Part shown: piece by piece, positions 26,953 through 35,641 of the stretch
Layout: every line of letters begins with the position of its first letter
How positions within the stretch are numbered: the first letter of the stretch is position 1
NCBI RefSeq assembly: GCF_000384295.1
Contig: NZ_KB913037.1
Span: 5,452,822 to 5,516,821 of the forward strand
DNA length: 64,000 bases
From: Amycolatopsis balhimycina FH 1894
Lineage (GTDB): Bacteria; Actinomycetota; Actinomycetes; Mycobacteriales; Pseudonocardiaceae
Reading direction: 5' to 3'
Notes under the pieces: model-generated
Databases searched by the model: none
The model's input: the letters and a program-made list of their open reading frames with translations, nothing else
What the model was told of the DNA's origin: nothing
Translations under genes and position numbers: made by a program

Positions 26953-28001
26953 GTGTGTTCACGCGGTCCCGGGCCGACCGGGAAGCCTTGCTGCTGCCCG
27001 AACTCGCCGATCTGACGGCCCACCACCGGGCGAACTCCGAGGGCTACGAACGGATCCTGGCGTCGCTGGGGATCGAGCCTTCCGCGTCGTTCGGCTCGAT
27101 CGCGGACCTGCCGTGGCTGCCGGTGCGGATGTTCAAGACGCACGACCTCAAGTCGGTCCCGGACAGCGAGGTCTTCAAGACGCTGACGTCGTCGGGCACC
27201 ACCGGCGCCGGCGCGTCCCGGATCTACCTGGACAAGGAGGCGGCGGGCGCGCAGACCAAGCAGCTGGGCGCGACGCTGCAGGAGGTCCTCGGCGGCGAGC
27301 GGCTGCCGATGCTGATGGTCGACACGATCGGCATCATCAAGAACCGCCGCTCGTTCTCCGCGCGCGGTGCGGGCGTGCTCGGCATGGCGAACTTCGGCCG
27401 CAAGCACACCTACGTGCTCGACGAGAACGACCAGCCGGACGTCGAGGCGGTCAAGAAGTTCCTGGCCGAGTACGGCGACAAACCCTTCCTGATCTTCGGC
27501 TTCACCTTCATGGTGTGGCAGTACCTGTACGAGGTCGCGCGGGACCACGGTCTCGACCTGTCGAACGGCACCCTCATCCACTCCGGTGGCTGGAAGAAGC
27601 TGATCGATCGCGCGGTGGACAACACCGAGTTCCGGCGGCGGTTCAAAGAGGACACCGGGCTCACCCGGATCCACAACTACTACGGGATGATCGAGCAGAT
27701 CGGCACCGTGTTCCTCGAAGGCCCGTCCGGGAACTCGCTGTACTGCCCGGACTTCGCCGACGTCGTCATCCGCAACCCGGAGACGTGGGCGGAGCAGCCG
27801 GTCGGGGAGCCGGGCGTGATCGAGGTCGTCTCGACGCTGCCGCGGTCCTACCCGGGGCACGTCCTGCTGACCGAAGACCTCGGCGTCTGCAACGGCATCG
27901 ACGACGGCGACTGGCCGGGCAAGCACTTCTCCGTGCTCGGGCGGCTGCCCAAGGCCGAAGCCCGCGGGTGCTCGGACACGTTCTCGGGAGCGGCAGCATG
28001 A
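26949..28001 (+). CDS. LuxE-family acyl-protein synthetase / PaaK-like ligase
   Basis: A 350-residue member of the LuxE acyl-protein synthetase family, distantly related to PaaK and ANL enzymes. Signatures are TLTSSGTTGAGASRIYLD (phosphate loop), FGFTFMVWQYLYE, HSGGWKKLIDRA, YYGMIEQIGTVF (an A5-like segment) and LLTEDLGV. LuxE activates a fatty acid as acyl-AMP and passes it to the LuxC reductase, as an acyl group on cysteine, for aldehyde formation. The next gene is a LuxC homologue, coupled by ATGA, so the same partnership is expected. No luciferase genes are present. Confidence 0.9.
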   Translation: MSVFTRSRADREALLLPELADLTAHHRANSEGYERILASLGIEPSASFGSIADLPWLPVRMFKTHDLKSVPDSEVFKTLTSSGTTGAGASRIYLDKEAAGAQTKQLGATLQEVLGGERLPMLMVDTIGIIKNRRSFSARGAGVLGMANFGRKHTYVLDENDQPDVEAVKKFLAEYGDKPFLIFGFTFMVWQYLYEVARDHGLDLSNGTLIHSGGWKKLIDRAVDNTEFRRRFKEDTGLTRIHNYYGMIEQIGTVFLEGPSGNSLYCPDFADVVIRNPETWAEQPVGEPGVIEVVSTLPRSYPGHVLLTEDLGVCNGIDDGDWPGKHFSVLGRLPKAEARGCSDTFSGAAA

Positions 28002-29242
28002 CTTCTCTGACTCAGCGGTTCCCCGCCGCTGATCCGCTCGAGGCCGGCGAGCTGGTCTCCCAGTTGCGCGCTGAACCGCCGGGCGGCCGGTTGCGCGTCG
28101 GCGACCCGCGGATCATCGAGTTCGTCACGAAGTTCGCCCGCAAGCTGCTGGCCCCGGCCACCGCGCGCCGATTCCCGGAGTTGGCTTCGCTCGGCTTCTT
28201 CCTGCGCAAGGGCGAGATCGCCAAGGCACTGTCTACACTGGACACTTCGGGGAACGCCCTGCGGTTCCCGCGCGGGCTGGTGTTCCACGTGCCGCCGGCG
28301 AACGTCGACACGATCTTCGTCTACTCGTGGGCGCTGTCCGCGCTGGCGGGCAACCACAACGTCGTGCGGGTGTCGTCGCGCTCGGCCGGGGCCGCCGAGG
28401 CGGTGCTGGAGGCCCTGAACGCGGCACTGTCCGAAGTGGACTCCGACACGGCCGCCGCGATCACGGCGACCCAGCGGATGGTGACCTACGACCGCAGTGA
28501 CGAGGTGAGCGGCGCCCTGTCGCTGGCCGCCGACCTGCGCGTCATCTGGGGCGGCGACGGCTCGGTCGCGGCCCTGCGCAAGTACCCCCTCGCGCCGCAC
28601 GCGCGTGACCTGACGTTCCCGGACCGCTCCTCGTTCGCCGTCGCGTCGGTGGCGGGCTGGCAGCGAGCGTCCTCCGAAGAGCGTCGCGCGGCCGCCGAGG
28701 GCTTCTACAACGACTCGTACTGGTTCGACCAGGCCGCCTGCTCGTCCCCGCGCGCGGTGTTCTGGGTGGGCGACGAATCCGGTGCCCGGGCGGCGGGCAG
28801 CGAGTTCCGCACGCTGCTGGCGGCGGTCCTGGAGACCAAACAGCACGTCACGGAACCGGCGATGGCGGTCCAGAAGCGCGTCTCGGCGTACGGCGCGGCG
28901 GTCGACGGGCTGGTCAAGCAGATCGACTTCCAGGGCAACGGCCTGGCGACGCTGGAGCTGGCCGACCCGGCCGTGCTGCCGCGCGAGTGGCTCGGCGCGG
29001 GCACGTTCGCGAACGCGCGAGTGTCCTCGCTGTCCGATCTGGTGCCGATCGTCCTGCGCAAGGACCAGACGGTCAGCCAGTTCGGCTTCACCGCCGAGGA
29101 GCTCACGGCGTTCGCGCACGAACTGGCGGGCCGGGGCGTCGACCGGATCGTGCCCTTCGGCAGCGCGCTGACGTTCTCGGCGGTGTGGGACGGCTACGAT
29201 CTGCTCTCCGAGTTCAGCCGCCTGGTCACGGTGCAGGCCTGA
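27998..29242 (+). CDS. LuxC-family acyl reductase
   Basis: A 414-residue LuxC-like protein of the aldehyde dehydrogenase fold. VFHVPPANVDTIFVYSW and VVRVSSRS belong to the NADPH-binding half. The catalytic cysteine is Cys248 in DQAACSSPR, as in LuxC and fatty-acyl reductases. It would reduce an acyl thioester, supplied via the LuxE-like protein or the nearby ACP, to an aldehyde. It is coupled to the LuxE gene by ATGA and followed after 12 bp by an UPF0104 membrane protein. Confidence 0.9.
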   Translation: MTSLTQRFPAADPLEAGELVSQLRAEPPGGRLRVGDPRIIEFVTKFARKLLAPATARRFPELASLGFFLRKGEIAKALSTLDTSGNALRFPRGLVFHVPPANVDTIFVYSWALSALAGNHNVVRVSSRSAGAAEAVLEALNAALSEVDSDTAAAITATQRMVTYDRSDEVSGALSLAADLRVIWGGDGSVAALRKYPLAPHARDLTFPDRSSFAVASVAGWQRASSEERRAAAEGFYNDSYWFDQAACSSPRAVFWVGDESGARAAGSEFRTLLAAVLETKQHVTEPAMAVQKRVSAYGAAVDGLVKQIDFQGNGLATLELADPAVLPREWLGAGTFANARVSSLSDLVPIVLRKDQTVSQFGFTAEELTAFAHELAGRGVDRIVPFGSALTFSAVWDGYDLLSEFSRLVTVQA

Positions 29243-29254
29243 GGAGATGCGTCG

Positions 29255-30223
29255 ATGACGACCGTTGAGGACCTGCCGGCTGCCGGCAAACCGCCGAAGT
29301 CGACGAAGGCGAAGATCCTCGACGTCGTCCGCTGGGTCGCCATCCTGCTGGTCATCGGCTTCGCGGCCAAGCAGCTGACGTCGAACTGGGGCGAGTTCTG
29401 GCACACCCTGCGTGACGTCGCCTGGGAGTCGTCGCTGCTGAGCCTGGCCGCCCTGGTCGCGGCGATCCTGGTGTCGACCTGGGGCTGGCAGATGATGGTC
29501 GACGACCTGGGCGAGCCGATCGGCTACGCCCGCGGCGCGCAGATCTGCCTGGTCGGCTCGCTCGGCAAGTACGTGCCGGGCTCGGTCTGGGCGTACCTGC
29601 TGCAGATGGAGCTGGGCCGCAAGGCGGGCCTGGCCCGTGCGCGGATCTTCACGGGCTCGCTCATCCAGCTCGGCGTCGGCGTGGTGTCGGCGCTGGTGGT
29701 CTCGCTCCTGGCGGCGCCGGCGGTGTTCAGCAACAGCCCGCGCGCGCTGTGGCTGTTCGTGCTCATCCCGCTCGGCCTGGCGATGCTGCACCCGAAGATC
29801 CTGACCTGGGGCACGTCGCTGGTGCTGCGGATCCTCCGCCGCCCCCCGCTCGCGCACCCGCTGGGCTGGCGCGTGGTGGGCAAGGTCTTCGCCGCTTCGA
29901 CGGCGGCGTGGTGCCTGCAGGGCGTCCACCTGTGGCTCCTGGCCAACTCGGTCGGCACTCCGGGCCTCAGCGGCTTCATGTTGTGCGTGGGCGCGATGGC
30001 CGTGGCGATGACGGTGGGCACGTTCGCGTTCGTCCTCCCGAGCGGGGTCGGCGTCCGCGAGGTGGCCCAGGTGGCGGTCCTGACGGCCAGCGGCCTGACG
30101 GTCGGCCAGGCCACGGCGTTCGCGGTGGCCTCCCGGGTGATGTTCACGGTGGCCGACCTCCTGACGGCGGGCCTGGCCGCGGTGGCCGCCCGCTCGGCCC
30201 GCCTGGTGGCCGCCTCCGCCTGA
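29255..30223 (+). CDS. UPF0104 / lysylphosphatidylglycerol synthase-type membrane protein
   Basis: A 322-residue protein with seven to eight hydrophobic helices and the family landmarks GSLGKYVPGSVWAY and FVLPSGVGVREV. These belong to the UPF0104/LPG synthase transmembrane family, which includes lipid flippase-like and glycosyltransferase-linked proteins. It closes the ACP/LuxE/LuxC operon (GGAG before the ATG) and may move the finished lipid or glycolipid across the membrane. The transport role is inferred. Confidence 0.85.
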   Translation: MTTVEDLPAAGKPPKSTKAKILDVVRWVAILLVIGFAAKQLTSNWGEFWHTLRDVAWESSLLSLAALVAAILVSTWGWQMMVDDLGEPIGYARGAQICLVGSLGKYVPGSVWAYLLQMELGRKAGLARARIFTGSLIQLGVGVVSALVVSLLAAPAVFSNSPRALWLFVLIPLGLAMLHPKILTWGTSLVLRILRRPPLAHPLGWRVVGKVFAASTAAWCLQGVHLWLLANSVGTPGLSGFMLCVGAMAVAMTVGTFAFVLPSGVGVREVAQVAVLTASGLTVGQATAFAVASRVMFTVADLLTAGLAAVAARSARLVAASA

Positions 30224-30226
30224 GGC

Positions 30227-30274
30227 GAGTTGCCCACAGGTTGTCCACAGGGCTTACGCACATGTGGACAACTC
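30227..30274. promoter_or_regulatory. DnaA-box-like dyad between convergent genes
   Basis: TTGCCCACA at 30230-30238, TTGTCCACA at 30241-30249 and its reverse TGTGGACAA at 30263-30271. The last two are exact actinobacterial DnaA boxes and form a 10-bp stem. The site fills the gap between two convergent stops, so a hairpin terminator is the alternative reading. Confidence 0.6.
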
Positions 30275-32165
30275 AGGCCGTCAGCCGGTAGATCACCGCG
30301 TCCGGGTTGCGGTAGGCCTCCCGCAGGAACGGCGCACCGGCCAGCCCGATCAACCCCGGCTGGTAAGGCTTGCCGGGTTCGGCCGACGGCTTTCCCAGAA
30401 TGACCCAGTGGATGTTCAACCGCCGTACCGCGGCCCGCACCGCGGGGTCCGTCGAATAGTCGCGAAAGCGGTTCGCCAGCACCACCGCGTCCGCCGGTGG
30501 TGAAGTTTCGTCGAAATGCGCGGCCACCGTCCGAATTCCCGTCAAGGCGTAAGTCCACGCTGTTCCGTCGAAGCGGTCGTTCATCGCCCACTCGCCCGGT
30601 TTGGCGAGTTTCCCGAGTTCCGCCATCGCCGACTGCTCGCCGGGCGTCACGCGGAGCGTCGAGGGGTCGGCCGCCTGGTAGCCCGTGTAGACCCGGTCGC
30701 CGTTGGAGCGGACGTACAGCCCGTTCGAGAGCACCACGAACCCCGCGAGCACCACCACCGCGACGGCGACGGCGGGAACGCGCAGCCGATGGCCCAGCCG
30801 ATCTCGCAGCCATGCCTGCGTCGAGGCCAGGCCGTGGGCCGCCAGGACGGTCAGCGGGATCGCCGCCATCGAGAAGAACCGGTACGGGTCGTCCCACCAC
30901 GGCCGGGACAGGGCCATCACGATCGACGCGTTCGACGACGCCACCGCGAGGTACGCCAGGCCGGTCACCGCCGCCGTCAGGCCGATCCAGCGCAGCGCGC
31001 CCGCCCGCGTGAAGAACACGATCCCCAGGAACAACGCCACCGACAGCCACACCTGCGGGTGCGGCTCGAAGTGCTGGAACCCCAGCAACGCGCCCAGCGC
31101 CGTCGTCGCGCGGTACTCGCTGGGCCAGCCGTAGTACGGCAACGCGCTCTCGGCCAGCCCCAACGCGCCGAACAGCTGCAGCCACGCCACCAGCAGCGAC
31201 ACGACGGCGATCGGCGCCAGCGCGAGCAGGTCGCGGCCGATCCGCCGCCACGACTCCAGCCAGCGCTGCACCAGCAGCGGCCCGGCGAACAGGATCCCGC
31301 CGAACAACGTCGAGGAGTGGATGCACAGCAGGCCCACCGCGGCCAGCACCAGCACCAGCCCGGTGTCCGGCGCGACCCGCTCCAGGTATCGCCGCAGCGC
31401 GACCGCGGCCGGCGGTGTCAGCGTCACGCCCAGTGCGAACGGCAGCAGCGGCCCGCGGTCCATCGATTCGTAGACGCCCATCACCGGTGCCACCGCCGTC
31501 AGCGCCACCGCGCCCGCCAGCACCGCCCGGCCGCGGAACTCCCGCACCAGCGTCACCAGGGACAACGCCAGCAACCCGGGCAGCAGCACGGTGTTCGCGT
31601 CCAGCGTCGCGGGGATCGACGCGCCGCTGAGTGAGTACGTCACCGCCGCCAGCAGGTGGTACCCGTTCGGGTAGAACACCGGTGCCGCGTCGCCGTACCA
31701 GTTCACGCTGCCCGTGCCGAACAGGCTCCCGTCGCCGGTGGCGGCGATGTAGCGGACCGCGTTCCCGTGGTAGACGGCGTCGAAGCCCTGCGGCAGCACG
31801 CCGATCCGGCCCATGCCGCGCAGCGTCGCGTAGCCGCCGGCCACCGCCGCGAACAGCAGGCACGCCAGCACCGCCAGGTGCCCGCGACGCGCCCACAGCC
31901 CGGGCTCCGGCTCCGGCGGCCTGCGACGCACCGTCAGCTTCCGGACGCCGAAAGCGACCGCGGCGAACACGACGGTCGACACGGCGTACGTGACGGCGTT
32001 GAACGACACCCCCATCGCCGCCGTCCACGGCCCGGTGAGCCCGCCGATGGCGTAGCTCAGCAGCGGCGCCATTCCGGCCAGGACCCAGCCACGCAAACCC
32101 GCGGCGAGACCGGTCACGAGACCGGGAACGGCGATGACGACAATCGCGATGCTGACGGAAAGCAC
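30273..32165 (-). CDS. DUF6541-type polytopic membrane protein
   Basis: A 630-residue protein with about 13 hydrophobic helices. GLTGPW in the N-terminal helices, then RYIAATGDGSLFGTGSVNWY and VFYPNGYHLLAAVTY in a large loop, and a C-terminal soluble domain ending IHWVILG and NPDAVIYRL. This matches the actinobacterial DUF6541 family, thought to be GT-C-like glycosyltransferases, but no donor motif is certain. A paralogue lies at 40056-42065. The GTG start has TAGTCT 5 nt upstream on its strand. The 270 bp to the next gene hold only a TATTCT at about 32272 as a weak promoter candidate. Confidence 0.8.
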   Translation of the reverse strand: MLSVSIAIVVIAVPGLVTGLAAGLRGWVLAGMAPLLSYAIGGLTGPWTAAMGVSFNAVTYAVSTVVFAAVAFGVRKLTVRRRPPEPEPGLWARRGHLAVLACLLFAAVAGGYATLRGMGRIGVLPQGFDAVYHGNAVRYIAATGDGSLFGTGSVNWYGDAAPVFYPNGYHLLAAVTYSLSGASIPATLDANTVLLPGLLALSLVTLVREFRGRAVLAGAVALTAVAPVMGVYESMDRGPLLPFALGVTLTPPAAVALRRYLERVAPDTGLVLVLAAVGLLCIHSSTLFGGILFAGPLLVQRWLESWRRIGRDLLALAPIAVVSLLVAWLQLFGALGLAESALPYYGWPSEYRATTALGALLGFQHFEPHPQVWLSVALFLGIVFFTRAGALRWIGLTAAVTGLAYLAVASSNASIVMALSRPWWDDPYRFFSMAAIPLTVLAAHGLASTQAWLRDRLGHRLRVPAVAVAVVVLAGFVVLSNGLYVRSNGDRVYTGYQAADPSTLRVTPGEQSAMAELGKLAKPGEWAMNDRFDGTAWTYALTGIRTVAAHFDETSPPADAVVLANRFRDYSTDPAVRAAVRRLNIHWVILGKPSAEPGKPYQPGLIGLAGAPFLREAYRNPDAVIYRLTA

Positions 32166-32170
32166 GGTCG

Positions 32171-32176
32171 AGACTA
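32171..32176 (-). promoter_or_regulatory. -10 box (TAGTCT) for the DUF6541 gene
   Basis: On the minus strand TAGTCT ends 5 nt before the GTG at 32165, with no Shine-Dalgarno. Confidence 0.4.
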
Positions 32177-32435
32177 AGCCGGCAACGATCGCCCGAATGA
32201 GCTGGGGTGATACGCCGATCGGAACCCTTTCGGGACGTCACTTCGGCCGTCAGACGCACCACCCGATCGGGTTATTCTGAGGGTGAATTTCCTGGTCCGA
32301 CTGGCGCCTGGCGGACTGATCTTCGCCCATTCGGGCAAGTGATCGGCCCACGGGAAACGCCTGGCCGCCGGTGATCGATAGCCTGGCGAGAGGCCCGCCG
32401 GACCGGCAGGCGCGCTGACGAGCTGAGGGGGCCGG

Positions 32436-34196
32436 GTGGGCTACGCGGTCGTGGTGGCGTGGCTGGTCCTCGCCGCGATCGTGGTGCTGACCTGGGGCCG
32501 GCTCGACACCGATCGCGGCTGGCGCGGGTTCGTCCTCGCCCTCACCCTCGGGCTTTCCCTGCTCCACCAGCTGCTGTTCGCGACCGTCACCGAAGACGCG
32601 TTCATCACGTTCCGCTACGCGCAGAACATCGCCGACGGCAACGGCCCGGTCTTCAACCCCGGCGAACGCGTCGAGGGGTACACGAACTTCCTCTGGCTGG
32701 TGCTGATCGCCCTGCCGCGCGCCGCGTTCGGCGCCGACGTGGAGACCGCCGCGGTCGTGTTCGGTGTCCTCTCCGCGCTCGGCTGCGTGCTGGTTTCCTG
32801 TTTCCTCGTCAACCGGATCGTCGCCTCGGCCACGCCGCCCGGCACCGAGCCGCGTCCCGCCCTCGGCGTCGCCGCCGCGGTGCTCACGGCGAGTGCCGGC
32901 GGCCTCGCCGTCTACGGGCCGTCCGGCTCCGAGGTCCCGCTGTTCGTGCTCCTCGTCCTCGCCGTCGGCTACGCGCTCGCGGCGCGCCGCCCGGTCGTCG
33001 CCGGGGTGCTGGTCGCCTTCGCCGTGATGACCAGTCCCGAAGGGCTGGTGGTCGGCGTGCTGGCCGGCCTGTGGCTCGTGGGTGCCGCGCTCAAGGAGAA
33101 GCGCAGCTGGTGGGCGCCCGTGGGCTACGTGCTGGGCGCGCTGGTCTTCCTGATTCCCCGGCTGGCCTGGCGTGCGACGTTCTACCAGCACTTCCTGCCC
33201 GCGCCGCTGGCCGCGAAGCTCGGCGGGCCGCTCGGCTCGCAGCTCGCCGCCGGCTGGCCGTACCTGTCGGGATTCGCCTTGGCGCACCAGGGTTTCCTGC
33301 TGCTCGGAGTGGTCGCCGCAGTCGCGTTGCTGCTGCGGCGCACCGAACCTGCGTTTCGGGGGCTCCGGGTGGCGGAGCTCCCAGCCCGGGGCGAAGCCCC
33401 GGTTGTCCCAGCCGCGCTTCGAGGGCTCCGGGTGGCGGAGGCCCCGGCTGTCGTAGCCGTCGAAGCCCGCGCGCTGATCTGGCTGCTGTTCGTGACGGCT
33501 GCCGGGCTGGCCGCGGCGGCGGTGCTGGTCGGTGGCGACCCGGGCCCGTCGTGGCGGCTGCTGGCGCCGGTGCCGCCGCTGCTCGCGGTCGCGTCCGCGG
33601 CGGTGTTCGGCGTGCTGACCGCGGACGTCGAGGGGAAGCCGTCGCCGCGGCCGAGGTCGTCCCCGGCGCGGCTGGTCCCGGTGATCGCCTGCGGGCTGGC
33701 CGGGATCGCGGTGCTCGTCTCGGTGTTCAGCCCCGAGATGCTCGGCCGCGTGCGCGACTGGCGCGCCCACGGCACCGAGCTCGCCGAAATCGGCGGCTGG
33801 CTCGGCGAGTACCTGCCGCCCGGGTCGGTGGTCAGCGCCGCCGCGCCCGGCGCGCTCGCCACCCACGGCGGGCAGCTGCTCATCATCGACGTCTTCGGCC
33901 GCACCGACGACCACATCGCCCGCGACGGACGGCACGAAGGCGGGATCTCGACCGACTACGACTACGTCGTCAACGACCGCCGCCCGACCGTCGCCGTGCC
34001 CGCCGACGGCGGCTACGCCGAACGCCAGCACTGCGCGATCGACCCGGTGTACGCGGGCAAGTACGAGGTCGCGACGTTCCGCCGGGTCGGCACGCCGTAC
34101 TGGGTCTCGGTGTACCCGCGGGCGGAACAGGCGAAGTCCCTGGTCGCCGACCTCGACAAGGGCCCGGACTTCCGGTACGTACCCTGTCCGTCGTGA
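32436..34196 (+). CDS. GT-C membrane glycosyltransferase-like protein (AftB-type signature)
   Basis: A 586-residue polytopic protein. After the first helices it has TEDAFITFRYAQN with the acidic pair Glu53-Asp54, then NPGERVEGYTNFLW. This is the loop pattern of AftB-like arabinofuranosyl- and related polyprenyl-phosphate-dependent glycosyltransferases. The C-terminal 150 residues are soluble and extracytoplasmic. The cytoplasmic or periplasmic loop near residues 307-341 (FRGLRVAELPARGEA and a second RGLRVAEAPA) is encoded by an in-frame insertion of a genomic repeat. GTG follows a GAGGGGG stretch. It ends overlapping the next gene as GTGA. Confidence 0.8.
   Translation: MGYAVVVAWLVLAAIVVLTWGRLDTDRGWRGFVLALTLGLSLLHQLLFATVTEDAFITFRYAQNIADGNGPVFNPGERVEGYTNFLWLVLIALPRAAFGADVETAAVVFGVLSALGCVLVSCFLVNRIVASATPPGTEPRPALGVAAAVLTASAGGLAVYGPSGSEVPLFVLLVLAVGYALAARRPVVAGVLVAFAVMTSPEGLVVGVLAGLWLVGAALKEKRSWWAPVGYVLGALVFLIPRLAWRATFYQHFLPAPLAAKLGGPLGSQLAAGWPYLSGFALAHQGFLLLGVVAAVALLLRRTEPAFRGLRVAELPARGEAPVVPAALRGLRVAEAPAVVAVEARALIWLLFVTAAGLAAAAVLVGGDPGPSWRLLAPVPPLLAVASAAVFGVLTADVEGKPSPRPRSSPARLVPVIACGLAGIAVLVSVFSPEMLGRVRDWRAHGTELAEIGGWLGEYLPPGSVVSAAAPGALATHGGQLLIIDVFGRTDDHIARDGRHEGGISTDYDYVVNDRRPTVAVPADGGYAERQHCAIDPVYAGKYEVATFRRVGTPYWVSVYPRAEQAKSLVADLDKGPDFRYVPCPS
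33354..33458 (+). repeat. Two repeat units inserted in frame inside the GT-C gene
   Basis: GGGCTCCGGGTGGCGGAG occurs at about 33359 and again at about 33423, each followed by a CCCCGG-type sequence and TGTC. A third copy lies in the intergenic region near 52236-52268. The units are palindrome-like (GGGGCTCC and GGAGCCCC in the intergenic copy). Between them GGGGCGAAGCCCC forms another small hairpin. Confidence 0.75.
34180..34185 (+). promoter_or_regulatory. -10 box (TACCCT) inside the end of the GT-C gene
   Basis: TACCCT ends 7 nt before the GTG at 34193, which itself overlaps the upstream stop. A leaderless internal promoter would add expression of the downstream gene. Confidence 0.4.
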
Positions 34197-35632
34197 AGCT
34201 CGACGTCCCGAAACGCCGGCTGGGCGCCGAAGCCCGGCTCGGGCTCGGGGTGTTCGGGACGGCGTTGGCCCTGTTCGTGGTGCGGTTCCTGGTGCCGCGC
34301 CCGGTCGCGATGTCGAACAACGGCGACGGCGGCCGCGTGCTGTGCGGCGCCGGGATCACCTGGACGGGCCTGCCGGAACCGTTCGTCCACCTCGCCTACA
34401 CGGCCGCGCCGGGAACGCCGCCGTGCCGGCCGACGTACCTGCTGACGCAGAGCTGGCTCGCGGACCTGGCCGTCCGGATCGCCGGGGCCGCGGGCTTCCC
34501 CCGGACGCTGAGCCTGGTCGTGCTGGGCCTGCTGAGCAGCGTGATCGCCGCGGCGGCGATCAGCGCGATCGTGCTCGGCCTGCCGTACCGGCGCCGCGCC
34601 CGGCTCTTCGTGGCGGCCGGGCTCCTGCTGGTCGTCGCCGACTCGGCGTTCTTCGGGTACTTCGCCGCGATCCTCGGCGAAGGCGCGGCCTTCCTCGGCC
34701 TGCTGCTCGCCGTCGGCGGGCTGCTGCTGACCGCGCGCGAGGGCTGGTGGAGCTACGCGGGCATGGCCGTGACGTTCGCGGGTGGCGTCCTGGCGGTCAA
34801 CGCCAAGGTCCAGACGCTGATCATCCTGCCGGTGCTCGCGCTCGCGGTCCTGTTCGTCCGGCCGGGCACGCTGCGCGGCGTCCGGCGGTGGGCGTCGGCG
34901 GTGCTGGTCATCGGCGCGATCGGCGCTGTCACGCTCTCCGCGCAGCAGAGCGTCGAGCCCGCGCGAGCGCCCGACGGCACGTACACCGAGTTCCCGGGCG
35001 ACGACTCGCGCGAGATCAACGTCTTCAACTCGATCTTCCTGAACATCGTCGACGGCAGGCACGACACGCGGGCCGACCTGGCCGAGCTCGGGCTGCCGCC
35101 GTCGTTCGCCCAGTACGCGGGCAATGGCTGGTGGCACCCGCACCCGGCGACGATGGACCCGCTGTACCTGCGGTACCGCGACCGGATCAGCCGCCGGAAC
35201 GTCGTGACGTACTTCGCGACCCACCCCGGCCGGACCCTCGAAGTCCTCGACCGCGCCGCGACCGACCAGCTCACCGCGCGTCCCGGCTACCTCGGCAGCT
35301 TCGACCAGGAGGCCGGTTTCCCGCCCCACGCGCAGGAGTACCGGGTGCCGGTGGTGTCGTGGCTGACCGGCCTGATCGCCCCGCTCGGGCTGTTCGCGCT
35401 GGTCCCGATCTGGCTGTTTGTTCTGGTCAGGGCCTGGTTTCAGCGCCGGACCGCGCTGGGGGTCGTGCTGGCCTTCCTGTTCGCCGTCTCGGTGACGCAG
35501 TTCGGCACCGCGGCCCTCGGCGACGGCATCGAGGGCATCAAGCACCAGTCCGTCGCCCTGTTCACGATCCTGCTCGCCCTTGTGTTGTGTTCTTCCCCGC
35601 TGAACCGGCGTTCCGAACCTACGGTCGCGTAA
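34193..35632 (+). CDS. Polytopic membrane protein of unknown function
   Basis: A 479-residue protein with about 10 hydrophobic helices. Visible pieces are VRFLVPRPVAMSNNGDGGR near the first helix, an extracytoplasmic region with FPGDDSREINVFNSIFLN and GNGWWHPHPATMDP, and C-terminal helices with GDGIEGIKHQSV. The layout resembles GT-C glycosyltransferases, but I recognise no family motif. Its GTG overlaps the stop of the GT-C gene by 4 bp, so the two are co-transcribed. It may act in the same glycan pathway. Confidence 0.75.
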   Translation: MKLDVPKRRLGAEARLGLGVFGTALALFVVRFLVPRPVAMSNNGDGGRVLCGAGITWTGLPEPFVHLAYTAAPGTPPCRPTYLLTQSWLADLAVRIAGAAGFPRTLSLVVLGLLSSVIAAAAISAIVLGLPYRRRARLFVAAGLLLVVADSAFFGYFAAILGEGAAFLGLLLAVGGLLLTAREGWWSYAGMAVTFAGGVLAVNAKVQTLIILPVLALAVLFVRPGTLRGVRRWASAVLVIGAIGAVTLSAQQSVEPARAPDGTYTEFPGDDSREINVFNSIFLNIVDGRHDTRADLAELGLPPSFAQYAGNGWWHPHPATMDPLYLRYRDRISRRNVVTYFATHPGRTLEVLDRAATDQLTARPGYLGSFDQEAGFPPHAQEYRVPVVSWLTGLIAPLGLFALVPIWLFVLVRAWFQRRTALGVVLAFLFAVSVTQFGTAALGDGIEGIKHQSVALFTILLALVLCSSPLNRRSEPTVA

Positions 35633-35635
35633 CCT
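35630..35635 (+). promoter_or_regulatory. -10 box (TAACCT) for plsC
   Basis: TAACCT ends 6 nt before the ATG at 35642; no Shine-Dalgarno is present. It overlaps the stop of the upstream gene. Confidence 0.4.
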
Positions 35636-35641
35636 TGCCTG

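Noticed and set aside
26949..29242. Bioluminescence (lux) operon
   Set aside because: LuxE and LuxC homologues are present but luxA, luxB and luxD are not. The neighbours point to acyl-ACP and amino-sugar chemistry instead.
27848..29929. Minus-strand open frame of about 690 codons opposite the LuxC and UPF0104 genes
   Set aside because: The product is low-complexity and His/Arg/Gln-rich, whereas the plus strand gives clear LuxC motifs. It is a high-GC shadow frame.
13371..30223. Antibiotic biosynthesis cluster governed by the SARP regulator
   Set aside because: No polyketide synthase, peptide synthetase or terpene cyclase is present. The enzymes fit surface sugar and lipid synthesis, and the regulator points away from them.
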